This document shows, in pieces, positions 1 through 6,689 of a stretch of DNA of 7,050 bases. The first letter of the stretch is position 1; each line of letters opens with the position of its first letter. A program made the position numbers and the translations under genes. Source of the DNA: Listeria marthii FSL S4-120. Lineage in GTDB: Bacteria > Bacillota > Bacilli > Lactobacillales > Listeriaceae. The stretch spans positions 2,269,642 through 2,276,691 of the forward strand of contig CM001047.1 in assembly GCA_000183865.1 (NCBI GenBank). Direction: 5' to 3'. A model generated the notes under the pieces. The model saw only the letters and a list, made by a program, of their open reading frames with translations, had not been told where the DNA came from and made no database searches.

Positions 1-1472
1 AAATTAGTTGCATCTAACACTTCTTTTCTACTTCTGAAATTTTGCGACAAATCAATACGTATCCCAGAACCATTACCATCTTGCTGATATGCTTGATACT
101 TCGTCATAAATAAAGTTGGCTCGGCTAAACGGAACCGGTAAATAGACTGCTTTACATCTCCAACCATAAATAAATTCCCTTGTTCTTCATCGGAATTAGT
201 TACTAGGCGTAATATAGTTTCTTGAACCATATTAGTATCTTGGTATTCATCGATTAATACTTCTTTAAATTGCTTTTGATAACTATGGGCCACTTCCGAC
301 GCTTCATTGTCTTTTAATAAAATTTTTAACGCTAAGTGCTCTAAATCATTAAAATCCAGTACACCTCGTTGTTGTTTTTCTTCAAAGAAATTCTTGGCGA
401 AGCTTTTTACTAGTTCACTCAAAGTTTGAATGTCTGGTTTCATTTTTTCTAAATCCGCTAAATAGTTGGCTTCCTCTCTCGAAAACCAGTCTATCGCGAT
501 ATTTTTAATTTCTTTTTTAGCAGCCTCACGAAATTTTTTCGTTTCTTCAACATACGCTTCATCGTAATCACTTTTATTTTTGAGTGTTGGGATTCGTTTG
601 AAATCGACGCTTTCAGTGGCTAACTTTAGATTCTCCCAGCTAGCCCAACTGACTTCTGATAGTGCATTAATTTGAGCTAAATCATTTTCTAAAGTAGGTA
701 AATAAGGTGCTGGACCGCCATTTTCATTTGTATAGTCTATCGCATTCAACAAATAATTCTTAGCCTGATTAACTCTTAATTCAATATCTTCCTTAATGAT
801 TGGAAAATAGGGTAATTCTGTAATTGAAGTTATTTCTTCGGTACTATAGAAGTCTACCATTGTTTCTAACCATGCATTTGGGTCTGGGTTCGCTCTAGAG
901 AAATCATAGAGTTTAGATATTAGCATGTGCACTTCTGCATCGGATCGATCTCCTGTGAAAGATTCTACCAAGTGAAAAAAAGCCTTATTATTTTCAACAC
1001 TATATTCTTTTTCCAGCAATTCCTCCAAAACTTCATCTCGAATCATGCTACTTTCAATCGGTTCAATTAAGCGAAAACTTGGATCAATATCCGCTTCAAA
1101 ATAATACTTTCGAATAATTTCTAAACAAAAGGAATGGAGCGTGGAAATAGAGGCATAGTTAAGTAAAGCCACTTGTCTTTTCAAATGGGCAGAATCCGGA
1201 TTTTGCGCTAATGCTTCCTCTAGTCCTTTACCTATCCTAAACTTCATTTCTGCAGCAGATGCATTTGTAAAGGTCACAATGAGTAACTCGTCTACATTTA
1301 AGTTCTCTGACTCATCTATTAACCTTTCAATGATTCTAGTAACTAAAACAGCCGTTTTCCCTGATCCCGCAGCAGCAGCTACAAGCACATTATTTCCTTT
1401 CGCTTGAATGGCTTTCCACTGATCATCCGTCCATAAAGAATCGTTTGGTTTCGTTGGTATATCTAAGCTCAT
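1..1472 (-). CDS. addA: ATP-dependent helicase/nuclease subunit A (AddA), N-terminal part, cut by the window edge
   Basis: This is the motor subunit of AddAB, the Gram-positive counterpart of RecBCD, which unwinds and resects double-strand DNA ends and prepares a 3' tail for RecA. I translated the frame by hand: 490 codons from ATG at 1470-1472 to the left edge with no stop. Superfamily 1A helicase motifs appear in order: Q-motif (W14-TDDQ18), Walker A AAAAGSGKT at 32-40, motif Ia near LLIVTFTNASAAEM, Walker B/DExx LIDEYQD with D408-E409, motif III GDVKQSIYRFR, and motif IV LSQNFRSR near residue 480. Family members are about 1,230 aa, so the second RecA-like domain and the C-terminal RecB-type nuclease lie outside the window. 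Its start is one base beyond the addB stop, with a good Shine-Dalgarno inside the end of addB, so the two are co-transcribed and probably translationally coupled. Identification is confident. Confidence 0.95.
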   Translation of the reverse strand, partial: MSLDIPTKPNDSLWTDDQWKAIQAKGNNVLVAAAAGSGKTAVLVTRIIERLIDESENLNVDELLIVTFTNASAAEMKFRIGKGLEEALAQNPDSAHLKRQVALLNYASISTLHSFCLEIIRKYYFEADIDPSFRLIEPIESSMIRDEVLEELLEKEYSVENNKAFFHLVESFTGDRSDAEVHMLISKLYDFSRANPDPNAWLETMVDFYSTEEITSITELPYFPIIKEDIELRVNQAKNYLLNAIDYTNENGGPAPYLPTLENDLAQINALSEVSWASWENLKLATESVDFKRIPTLKNKSDYDEAYVEETKKFREAAKKEIKNIAIDWFSREEANYLADLEKMKPDIQTLSELVKSFAKNFFEEKQQRGVLDFNDLEHLALKILLKDNEASEVAHSYQKQFKEVLIDEYQDTNMVQETILRLVTNSDEEQGNLFMVGDVKQSIYRFRLAEPTLFMTKYQAYQQDGNGSGIRIDLSQNFRSRKEVLDATN

Positions 1473-1473
1473 G

Positions 1474-4400
1474 CTACTGCGTCCCTCCTTCAAGATCCAT
1501 TTTTGTTAAAATTGTTTCTGACTTCTCATTTGTTAAATGTCTATATTGATTGCTTGTTAATGATGGGTCAAATCCGCAAAAAGAACGGAAACTACAAAAT
1601 TGGCAAGGTGTTCTTTCTTTTAGCTTGTAAGGATTAATCGCGACTGCACCATCAAGTATTTTATTGCCAGCTTCTTGGTATTTATGCCGCACAAATTGGC
1701 GCATTTTATCAAATTCTGCTTTTGTTGCCGTCCTTGACCTCGCACTTAAATCGCCATTTTGCTTTATTTCTGCTGGAATAATATTGGATGATTTTCCTTT
1801 TTCAAGCGTTGTATCCATTAATGACACAGCGACTGGATCTGATAAAATCAATCCCTTCATTTTGGAACCTTTTTGTAATTCTTTTGAGATAGCTTCATCA
1901 CTTAGTTCCTTCTCCGCTTGCACATATTGATTGTGCATGTGGAAGTACAATACACCAGCTGGTTCCGCAGTTTTCCCAATCATTTTTTGTGCATTCGTTA
2001 CTACAATGTCTAAATACGTAAGCATTTGTAGTGCTAAGCCATAATAGACCTCGGTAAGTGCCAAATCATGCGAACTAGATTTATAATCAATGATTCGTAG
2101 GAATGTTCGATCATCTTGTTCTGCCATATCAATTCTATCAATTCGGCCTTGTAAAAGAAGTTCACTGTCCGATTGTAATGGGATTTTTAGTGGTGGAATA
2201 TCCCCTTTTAGACCAAAATCCACCTCTAATCCCACTGGACGAAATGCGCTACTTTTGGCTTGTTCATTTAAAACAGTAGTCGCTCTCGTTATAATTTGGA
2301 GTAACTTATATTGAATGTATTCCATTCGTTTAGAGCTTAGCAAAATCTCATGCTGAATCTTCGGCGCTAAAAATGTCATTGCTTGTTTCGCCATTTGTCG
2401 ACATTCTTCCTCTGTTAAATTGCCCCAGTCTAAATTATTTCGTTTTAATTCAGCCGAAATCCACTCCATAGCCCCATGGAAAATCTCTCCCATGTCTACA
2501 GCTTGCAACTGAAAATGGCCTCGTTCTTCTAGTTTTAACCCGTATTGGGCAAAATGTTGGAATTCACAGCTGAAAAATTTCTCCATTCGAGAAACACTTG
2601 CATGGATAGTTTCTCCAAATAAATTCTTGGCTGTTATTTCTTGTAAAGGCTTTGTTTTATTTTCATAATATAAACTAGACAATACTTGTTTCGCCATTCT
2701 TGATTCTTTCGCATCTTCAAAATAGCTATTATAGGCATCCCACCATACATTAGATAGCGGATAACCTCGTTTATACATTTGTAATTGACTCGTCAATAAT
2801 CCTAAAGTTGCTTGCTTGGAGCGAATGTAATTACTTTGTTCTTCATCGCTTAATAAACTCGGGTCTGTTAAATAAACCGATTCGTTTAATTCTTTAAACT
2901 GTCCTTTTATTTTTCTTAGATAATTTGACTCACTAAGAACTTTGCCTTCTTCATCAGCGGCTGGATAACTAAGAAATAACTTATCGCTTGGTAAACTAAT
3001 GATCTTATAAGCTAATAAATCTTCTTCGCCAATATTATTTTTAGCAGATGGCTTTAAGTTACTATCTTCTGCACGTAAAGCATCTCGATCTTGATCCGAC
3101 AGAATCCCCTTATCTTTTTGGCGAAGTGGCATAACACCATCATTCATTCCAATTGCAAAAATAACTTTCATATCTAGCAACTTTGCATTTTCCATATCAG
3201 CTAAAACTACTTGATCTAAGGAAGGTGGTAAAAGGGAAAATTCAAGTGCGTCTAAGCCAGTTGCAATAATTTCCGTAAAGCTAATTAAATCTAAAGTTTC
3301 CTTCCCTAGAACTTCTACAAATTCATCCAAAAGGGCAGAAATAGAACTCCACGCTTGTTCATGTTCCCTAGCAAGTTCTAAATAACCTTGCTCTTCTGCT
3401 CGTTGTCTCCATGATTCCAATCGTTCTACAGCTTTTACTTGTTCTAAATAATGATAGAGAGCTAGCGCGAATTCCATCCCAGTATTTGCTTTTCGTAAAT
3501 TATTTTCCAATGTTGAAAGAGGCGCTAGTATCATGTTTCTCATCTCGTTAATAATCGATTGCGTATGGATTTCCTCATCAGTTTGCGGCAATACATTGGT
3601 AGAGAGTCCCCGAATTTTCCGGTACACCCAATCGCCTTCTTTTTCCCATTTCCATTTATTTTGAATACCATTTTCTAATACATAGTTTTCCAAAATATCC
3701 GATTTACGTCGTAGAGCACTTGAATTTTCAGTGATATCAAAGAAAAATTCTGTTTTAACTGCTTGAAAAATAGGTTCATACTTCCAATTAAATAAAATTG
3801 CATCTAAGCTGGAACGAATAAACTCAATGAACGGGTGTTTAGCCATGGCTCTTTTTTTATCAATAAAGATTGGAATATCATATGATTCCATCACTGTTTC
3901 ACATAAAATATCATAATCTCCAAGATTTCTTGTCAAAATGGCCATATCTCGGTATCTATATCCACTCAATGTAAGTTGTCTGATTTCGCGCGCTATCCCT
4001 TCGATTTCTGCACGTCTGTTGTTTGCTTGATGAATTTTTAAATTACTCGGCTCTCCTTTGAAAGCCATAAATTTATTATGCCCCCAAGCATTTGCTAGAA
4101 ACTCTAATGAGTCTGTTTTTGCTCGTTTATTTGCTAAGAAAAATTTATCTTGCTCTACTTGAATTCCGCTTAATTTAGCCAAATCTAATAAAGCATAGTA
4201 AGCGTCTGTACTTGCTTTAAACATACTGTATTCATCTAAACCATGTTGGATTTCAGGAACATTTAAAGTTAGCGAAACTGTCACTTTATCACATTTTCGC
4301 ATTAATTCACCAATGACTGTGAGTTCTTGTTTTGAAAAAGAAGTAAAGCCATCAATTACTATTTCAGTCTGATTTAGATAATCGCTTTCTACAATTTTCT

Positions 4401-4947
4401 CTGCAAGCAATCTCAAATAGTCTTCATTTTCGAGAAATTTATCCGCTAAAAGTTGTTCATACTTTTGATAAATCAACGAAATATCATGGACTTTACTGTT
4501 CACACTTGTGGATAGATTGCTAGCACTGTTAACCATATCTTCTATAGAAACTTCTTCTTGTTTCATTTCTTTAAATAAATTTGCTAATTCCGAATAAAAA
4601 CCCTTTCTAGAAGTAGCTTTAGAAAAAATCTTTAACTCGTCTTTTTGATCGAGGGCAGCTTTTCGGATCACCATTTCGATTCCTGTTTGACTTAGAAAAG
4701 TCTTAGATAATCCTCCTGTTTCCTGAAGGATTTTCCATGCCAAACGGCTAAAGCTAAATATTTGTGTCCCAAGCATACCAGCTAAATTTTCTTTATTTAA
4801 AAAGCTCGTCTCCATCTGAAAGGTCATTTGATCTGGAACGATAAAGATGTATGTCTTGGAATTTTGTTTGATTTTCGTTCCAACTTCATCCATTAAATGA
4901 GTTGTTTTACCAGTTCCTGCTCTACCAGCAACTATTTGAAGTGTCAT
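1474..4947 (-). CDS. addB: ATP-dependent helicase/nuclease subunit B (AddB)
   Basis: AddB partners AddA in double-strand end resection. In the B. subtilis complex it recognises Chi and its nuclease cuts the 5'-ended strand. The product is 1157 aa, close to the ~1,166 aa of the B. subtilis protein. Near the N-terminus is a Walker A (GRAGTGKT, residues 8-15). The C-terminal RecB-family nuclease shows GRIDRID at 934-940 and DYKSS at 954-958, followed by the downstream Q-x2-TY signature (LALQMLTYL). Four cysteines, C794, C1115, C1118 and C1124, match the iron-sulphur cluster that staples the AddB nuclease domain (C, then C-x2-C-x5-C). I start at ATG 4945-4947. The in-frame ATG at 4963-4965 has no ribosome site and would leave only about 6 nt of leader after the predicted promoter. 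First gene of the addB-addA operon; the stop TAG is 1 nt from the addA ATG. Confidence 0.96.
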   Translation of the reverse strand: MTLQIVAGRAGTGKTTHLMDEVGTKIKQNSKTYIFIVPDQMTFQMETSFLNKENLAGMLGTQIFSFSRLAWKILQETGGLSKTFLSQTGIEMVIRKAALDQKDELKIFSKATSRKGFYSELANLFKEMKQEEVSIEDMVNSASNLSTSVNSKVHDISLIYQKYEQLLADKFLENEDYLRLLAEKIVESDYLNQTEIVIDGFTSFSKQELTVIGELMRKCDKVTVSLTLNVPEIQHGLDEYSMFKASTDAYYALLDLAKLSGIQVEQDKFFLANKRAKTDSLEFLANAWGHNKFMAFKGEPSNLKIHQANNRRAEIEGIAREIRQLTLSGYRYRDMAILTRNLGDYDILCETVMESYDIPIFIDKKRAMAKHPFIEFIRSSLDAILFNWKYEPIFQAVKTEFFFDITENSSALRRKSDILENYVLENGIQNKWKWEKEGDWVYRKIRGLSTNVLPQTDEEIHTQSIINEMRNMILAPLSTLENNLRKANTGMEFALALYHYLEQVKAVERLESWRQRAEEQGYLELAREHEQAWSSISALLDEFVEVLGKETLDLISFTEIIATGLDALEFSLLPPSLDQVVLADMENAKLLDMKVIFAIGMNDGVMPLRQKDKGILSDQDRDALRAEDSNLKPSAKNNIGEEDLLAYKIISLPSDKLFLSYPAADEEGKVLSESNYLRKIKGQFKELNESVYLTDPSLLSDEEQSNYIRSKQATLGLLTSQLQMYKRGYPLSNVWWDAYNSYFEDAKESRMAKQVLSSLYYENKTKPLQEITAKNLFGETIHASVSRMEKFFSCEFQHFAQYGLKLEERGHFQLQAVDMGEIFHGAMEWISAELKRNNLDWGNLTEEECRQMAKQAMTFLAPKIQHEILLSSKRMEYIQYKLLQIITRATTVLNEQAKSSAFRPVGLEVDFGLKGDIPPLKIPLQSDSELLLQGRIDRIDMAEQDDRTFLRIIDYKSSSHDLALTEVYYGLALQMLTYLDIVVTNAQKMIGKTAEPAGVLYFHMHNQYVQAEKELSDEAISKELQKGSKMKGLILSDPVAVSLMDTTLEKGKSSNIIPAEIKQNGDLSARSRTATKAEFDKMRQFVRHKYQEAGNKILDGAVAINPYKLKERTPCQFCSFRSFCGFDPSLTSNQYRHLTNEKSETILTKMDLEGGTQ
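1484..1490 (-). promoter_or_regulatory. Ribosome binding site of addA inside addB
   Basis: AAGGAGG on the minus strand lies within the last codons of addB (ATG GAT CTT GAA GGA GGG...). The spacer to the addA ATG is 11 nt, slightly long. Together with the 1-nt gap between the addB stop and the addA start, this suggests translational coupling, giving balanced amounts of the two subunits. Confidence 0.8.
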
Positions 4948-4950
4948 ACC

Positions 4951-4959
4951 CTCACCACC
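4951..4959 (-). promoter_or_regulatory. Ribosome binding site that decides the addB start
   Basis: GGTGGTGAG on the minus strand ends 3 nt before ATG 4945-4947. Its GGTGAG part matches the 3' portion of the AGGAGGTGA consensus at the right distance. The upstream in-frame ATG at 4963-4965 is preceded only by an A-rich stretch, so the shorter protein is preferred. Confidence 0.65.
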
Positions 4960-4977
4960 GAACATATGTTTTTATTT

Positions 4978-5005
4978 AGTTTACCATATTTGAGCAATCT
5001 GTCCA
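4978..5005 (-). promoter_or_regulatory. Sigma-A-like promoter of addB-addA
   Basis: Minus-strand -35 TGGACA (5000-5005, 5 of 6 to consensus), a 16-bp spacer, and -10 TAAACT (4978-4983, 4 of 6) preceded by an extended TG (TGG then TAAACT). The predicted start near 4971 gives a leader of about 24 nt to the ATG at 4947. It lies downstream of the terminator at 5053-5088, which implies that addBA has its own transcription start. Sequence match only. Confidence 0.6.
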
Positions 5006-5052
5006 GAACTTTTTTCGAGACTTTTTTTGCTTGAAAATCTATAAAACAGCTC

Positions 5053-5088
5053 AAAAAAACTAAGATAGCTCTCACTATCTTAGTTTTT
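5053..5088 (-). terminator. Intrinsic terminator after the IDEAL-domain gene
   Basis: A perfect 14-bp stem, AAAAACTAAGATAG (5055-5068) with CTATCTTAGTTTTT (5075-5088), has a 6-nt loop. Read on the minus strand it is followed by a run of seven U (complement of 5053-5059). It lies just past the stop of the small gene at 5097 and separates it from addB. The plus strand also has five T at the end of the stem. Confidence 0.9.
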
Positions 5089-5096
5089 CATATATT

Positions 5097-5333
5097 CTAC
5101 TCAAAAGCCAGCATTTCCTGTTGAATTTTATTCATTTTTTCTGTTAGATGCATAAACTCAGCTTTGTTCCTATTATCGAGAGCTTTATCAATTTCAGCTC
5201 TAAGTTGTTCTAATTTTCTCTCTTCTAGGAGCATCGTCAGGAAGCATTCAATAAAAACGTTTGTTAATTCTTTTTCTCCTTTAAGGACACCCACCTGATT
5301 CATCAATGAATTAGAAAAATCACGCATTTCCAC
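5097..5333 (-). CDS. Small IDEAL-domain protein beside comK, function unknown
   Basis: A 78-aa acidic, probably cytosolic protein with no signal peptide or membrane segment in the chosen form. Residues about 23-68 resemble the IDEAL domain (PF08858): a helical LTNVFIECFLTMLLEERKL stretch followed by the name-giving motif as IDKALD at 48-53, then an F-x2-L stretch. The domain occurs in small Bacillales proteins and at the C-terminus of YpiB-type proteins; its biochemical role is not established. The start is GTG 5331-5333, because AAGGAG at 5342-5347 sits 8 nt upstream. The frame stays open to an ATG at 5453 and would add a hydrophobic stretch, but that ATG has no ribosome site. The gene is divergent from comK across 250 bp and has its own terminator. 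From memory B. subtilis also has a small gene (yhzC) beside comK; I could not check equivalence. Confidence 0.82.
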   Translation of the reverse strand: MEMRDFSNSLMNQVGVLKGEKELTNVFIECFLTMLLEERKLEQLRAEIDKALDNRNKAEFMHLTEKMNKIQQEMLAFE

Positions 5334-5341
5334 GACTACCA

Positions 5342-5347
5342 CTCCTT
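5342..5347 (-). promoter_or_regulatory. Ribosome binding site that selects the GTG start of the IDEAL gene
   Basis: AAGGAG on the minus strand lies 8 nt before GTG 5331-5333. The ATG two codons downstream (5325-5327) would be 14 nt away, and the ATG at 5352-5354 lies upstream of the site, so GTG fits best. Confidence 0.7.
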
Positions 5348-5357
5348 CACCCATATT

Positions 5358-5383
5358 TATTACAATCTTGAAAAATTGTAATA
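5358..5383. repeat. 9+9 bp inverted repeat, possible operator
   Basis: TATTACAAT (5358-5366) and ATTGTAATA (5375-5383) are exact reverse complements separated by CTTGAAAA. No U-run follows, so it is not an intrinsic terminator. It fills the space between the putative -35 and -10 of the IDEAL gene, where a bound dimeric repressor would block transcription. It lies about 50-75 bp upstream of the comK -35, so it could also influence comK. I do not recognise the binding protein. The arms exist in the sequence; operator function is inferred. Confidence 0.55.
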
Positions 5384-5389
5384 TGCCAA
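5359..5389 (-). promoter_or_regulatory. Possible promoter of the IDEAL-domain gene
   Basis: Minus-strand -35 TTGGCA (5384-5389) and -10 TGTAAT (5359-5364, 5 of 6) with a long 19-bp spacer. The start near 5352 would leave about 19 nt before the GTG, enough to include the AAGGAG site. The spacer is 2 bp over the optimum, so an activator or a different promoter is possible. Confidence 0.35.
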
Positions 5390-5434
5390 GAAAAAACAGA
5401 AAACAGCTTGAAAATACAACTTTACGGAAATCTA

Positions 5435-5463
5435 ATGACTTGTAAATTCCCATGTGCTATAAT
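5435..5463 (+). promoter_or_regulatory. Sigma-A-like promoter of comK with extended -10
   Basis: -35 ATGACT (5435-5440, 4 of 6), a 17-bp spacer, and a consensus -10 TATAAT (5458-5463) preceded by TGC, giving an extended -10. Transcription would start near 5470, leaving a leader of about 114 nt before comK. An imperfect ComK-box-like AAAA-N5-CTTT at 5411-5423 lies upstream of the -35 (consensus AAAA-N5-TTTT). It is only a half-convincing autoregulatory site, since ComK normally uses two such boxes. Confidence 0.65.
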
Positions 5464-5583
5464 GACACAAAATAACTCATATCTTACTTTGGCGCTTAGT
5501 CGTTATTTGGAATTCTTGCGCATTAGGCAATAATTCTAGGTTTCTTCTTAGACATAAATACAAACATAGAGGAGTTGAATGAA
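5464..5583 (+). other. comK 5' leader with an imperfect direct repeat
   Basis: This is the stretch from the predicted promoter to the comK start. It holds two similar segments, GCGCTTAGTC (5492-5501) and GCGCATTAGGC (5518-5528), each followed by an ATTC a little further on. A weak A/T inverted repeat, AAATAAC (5470-5476) with GTTATTT (5502-5508), has a 25-nt loop. I see no known riboswitch, T-box or upstream ORF with its own ribosome site. Confidence 0.3.
5568..5574 (+). promoter_or_regulatory. Ribosome binding site that decides the comK start
   Basis: AGAGGAG directly abuts the in-frame TTG at 5575, too close for that codon to be used. It is 9 nt before the in-frame ATG at 5584, so ATG 5584 is the start. 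Confidence 0.8.
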
Positions 5584-6183
5584 ATGAAAAAAGAACAAAT
5601 CAGTACTCAGTTTTATGAAGTAAACCCGCACACGATGATTATTTTTCCGAAAAAATCTGGAAGTATAGTCTATTCAGAAATTTATGAAGTTGATTCTCAT
5701 TATACTTCTAAATTTACCCCGTTTGAGCTAATTAAAACCAGCTGTAACTTTTTCGGATCAAGCTATGAGGGTCGTAAGGAGGGCACCAAACATTTAATAG
5801 GTGTAACTCACAAGCCACCTATTATTATTGATCCTGTTACTTCCACGTATGTATTTCCAACTGTAGCACCAAGTTCAGTAGACTGTATTTGGATTTTCCC
5901 GCAACATATTAAAGACTATCATGCAATTGGATTTAACCACACTTTAATCACATTTTCTAATATGGAAACTTTTGAAATTGATATGTCTTTAGCATCTTTT
6001 AATAATCAGATTGCTAGAACCTCCATGTTACATATGAAATTTTCTCAAAAAATGCGTATGATGGAGAGTAACTTTCCTTCAATGAATATGTTTTTCCCAC
6101 CTACTACACTAGCCGCTGAATCAAGACGTTTTTACAATACCATGCTTCCCGATAAAGAAGATCCTAAAGACCCTGAGCAGTAA
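5584..6183 (+). CDS. comK: Competence transcription factor ComK, intact reading frame
   Basis: ComK is the DNA-binding master activator of late competence (DNA uptake) genes, acting on paired AAAA-N5-TTTT boxes. The product is 199 aa, against 192 in B. subtilis. The conserved core is clear: SCNFFGSSYEGRKEGT at about 53-68, HKPPIIIDP shortly after, then VFPT, and FSNMETFEIDMSLASFNNQIARTS, all closely matching my memory of B. subtilis ComK. In B. subtilis the C-terminal region is bound by MecA for ClpCP degradation; here an FFPP stretch and an acidic tail (DKEDPKDPEQ) occupy that place, and a similar role is inference. In many Listeria strains an A118-type prophage sits inside comK with a 3-bp GGA core; here the frame is uninterrupted. 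It has its own promoter and converges on an XRE gene. It runs divergently from the IDEAL-domain gene, with addBA beyond that. Confidence 0.95.
   Translation: MKKEQISTQFYEVNPHTMIIFPKKSGSIVYSEIYEVDSHYTSKFTPFELIKTSCNFFGSSYEGRKEGTKHLIGVTHKPPIIIDPVTSTYVFPTVAPSSVDCIWIFPQHIKDYHAIGFNHTLITFSNMETFEIDMSLASFNNQIARTSMLHMKFSQKMRMMESNFPSMNMFFPPTTLAAESRRFYNTMLPDKEDPKDPEQ
5755..5780 (+). other. Probable unoccupied prophage attachment region (attB) within comK
   Basis: A118-type Listeria phages integrate in comK using a GGA core. Two GGA triplets lie in the conserved FFGSSYEGRKEG segment: 5755-5757 (the Gly58 codon) and 5778-5780. I cannot tell from this window alone which is the crossover point, and other GGA triplets occur elsewhere in the gene. 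No phage DNA is present, so the site is either never occupied or restored by excision. Confidence 0.4.
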
Positions 6184-6196
6184 ATTTAAACTAAAT

Positions 6197-6227
6197 AAAG
6201 CCAGCTACACATTGCGTAGCTGGCTTT
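6197..6227. terminator. Bidirectional terminator between comK and the XRE gene
   Basis: A perfect 12-bp GC-containing stem, AAAGCCAGCTAC (6197-6208) with GTAGCTGGCTTT (6216-6227), has a 7-nt loop. The U-tract is short on both strands (TTT then ACC on plus, TTTATTT on minus). It lies 13 bp past the comK stop and 8 bp past the stop of the convergent gene, the expected place for a shared terminator. Confidence 0.88.
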
Positions 6228-6235
6228 ACCTTAAA

Positions 6236-6583
6236 TTATTTTTTATTCTCAATCGCATCAGCAATTCGTTTTAACATTAATAATTCATCTTCTGAATATG
6301 TATATGGTAGTTCTAAATACCATTTCTCAAGCTCGGGATTTCCAATCAACGGAAAGGCGTTTACTGAATTTTTTTCTCGTAAACCAGCTACATCATCTAA
6401 TAGAAAATCTGTTGTTGTTCCAAGAATTTCTGCTAATTTTGCCAAAATAAAGATTGGCGGTCGGTGGTTATCATTTTCATATTTGCTTATTGTGGATGCA
6501 GTCGTCCCAATTTTTACCGCTAATTGTTTTTGCGTTAATCTATTTTTCTTTCGTAAATGAATTAATTTTTCTCCAAATTCCAA
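6236..6583 (-). CDS. XRE-family helix-turn-helix transcriptional regulator
   Basis: A 115-aa cytosolic DNA-binding protein. The N-terminal two thirds is an HTH_3/XRE domain (about residues 7-61). LTQKQLAVKIG at 16-26 forms the first part of the helix-turn-helix, and TTASTISKYENDNHRPP at 27-43 contains the recognition helix and the typical S-x-YE-N signature. The C-terminal ~45 residues (NPELEKWYLELPYTYSEDELLMLKRIADAI) resemble the tails of small phage and mobile-element repressors of Firmicutes and probably mediate dimerisation; this is inference. I start at TTG 6581-6583, since GAGGTG at 6590-6595 lies 6 nt upstream and would overlap the alternative GTG at 6590-6592. It has its own promoter and shares a terminator with comK. 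I recall an uncharacterised regulator at this spot in Listeria. Its targets cannot be deduced from the window. Confidence 0.88.
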   Translation of the reverse strand: MEFGEKLIHLRKKNRLTQKQLAVKIGTTASTISKYENDNHRPPIFILAKLAEILGTTTDFLLDDVAGLREKNSVNAFPLIGNPELEKWYLELPYTYSEDELLMLKRIADAIENKK

Positions 6584-6588
6584 TACGC

Positions 6589-6595
6589 CCACCTC
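6589..6595 (-). promoter_or_regulatory. Ribosome binding site that selects the TTG start of the XRE gene
   Basis: GAGGTGG on the minus strand. The spacer from GAGGTG to TTG 6581-6583 is 6 nt, whereas the GTG at 6590-6592 lies inside the site itself. A TTG start would lower translation, common for autoregulated repressors. Confidence 0.6.
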
Positions 6596-6606
6596 GCTTC
6601 ATTTCC

Positions 6607-6635
6607 AGTATAGCAATTTTTCAGAAAGAATTCGA
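6607..6635 (-). promoter_or_regulatory. Promoter of the XRE regulator gene
   Basis: Minus-strand extended -10 TGC-TATACT (TATACT at 6607-6612, 5 of 6). The hexamer 17 bp upstream, TCGAAT (6630-6635), is a poor -35, as is usual with an extended -10. The start near 6600 gives a leader of roughly 17 nt to the TTG. The short repeat ATTC-TC-GAAT overlaps the -35 area and could be an autoregulatory half-operator, which is weak. Confidence 0.55.
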
Positions 6636-6650
6636 GAATTTACTAAAAAG

Positions 6651-6681
6651 AAATCGCCTTTTTAGTTACAAAAGACGATTT
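6651..6681 (-). terminator. Intrinsic terminator of fruA
   Basis: Minus-strand RNA forms a 12-bp stem, AAATCGTCTTTT with AAAAGGCGATTT (one G-U pair), with a 7-nt loop, followed by CTTTTT. It starts 9 bp after the fruA stop (6690-6692) and ends the fructose operon before the XRE promoter. Confidence 0.85.
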
Positions 6682-6689
6682 CGCTATTT

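Noticed and set aside
1664..1930. 88-aa plus-strand open frame
   Set aside because: It lies wholly inside addB on the opposite strand, has no ribosome site and no recognisable protein features; the addB frame clearly codes here for the nuclease domain.
2090..2314. 74-aa plus-strand open frame
   Set aside because: Antisense shadow of the addB nuclease region (GRIDRID/DYKSS segment), with no ribosome site or family resemblance.
5411..5423. ComK autoregulatory box AAAA-N5-CTTT
   Set aside because: Only one imperfect box is seen, where ComK targets usually have two; it is mentioned with the promoter but not called as a site.
5334..5453. N-terminal extension of the IDEAL protein with a hydrophobic stretch (VVFSSCFLFFLGILQFF)
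   Set aside because: The ATG at 5453 has no ribosome site. The extension overlaps the comK promoter area and the putative own promoter, and a good site points to GTG 5333.
5470..5508. Hairpin or riboswitch in the comK leader
   Set aside because: Only a 7-bp A/T stem with a 25-nt loop, with no terminator or known riboswitch motif.
5575..5583. TTG start of comK three codons upstream
   Set aside because: The AGAGGAG site directly abuts the TTG, leaving no spacer, while ATG 5584 has a 9-nt spacer.
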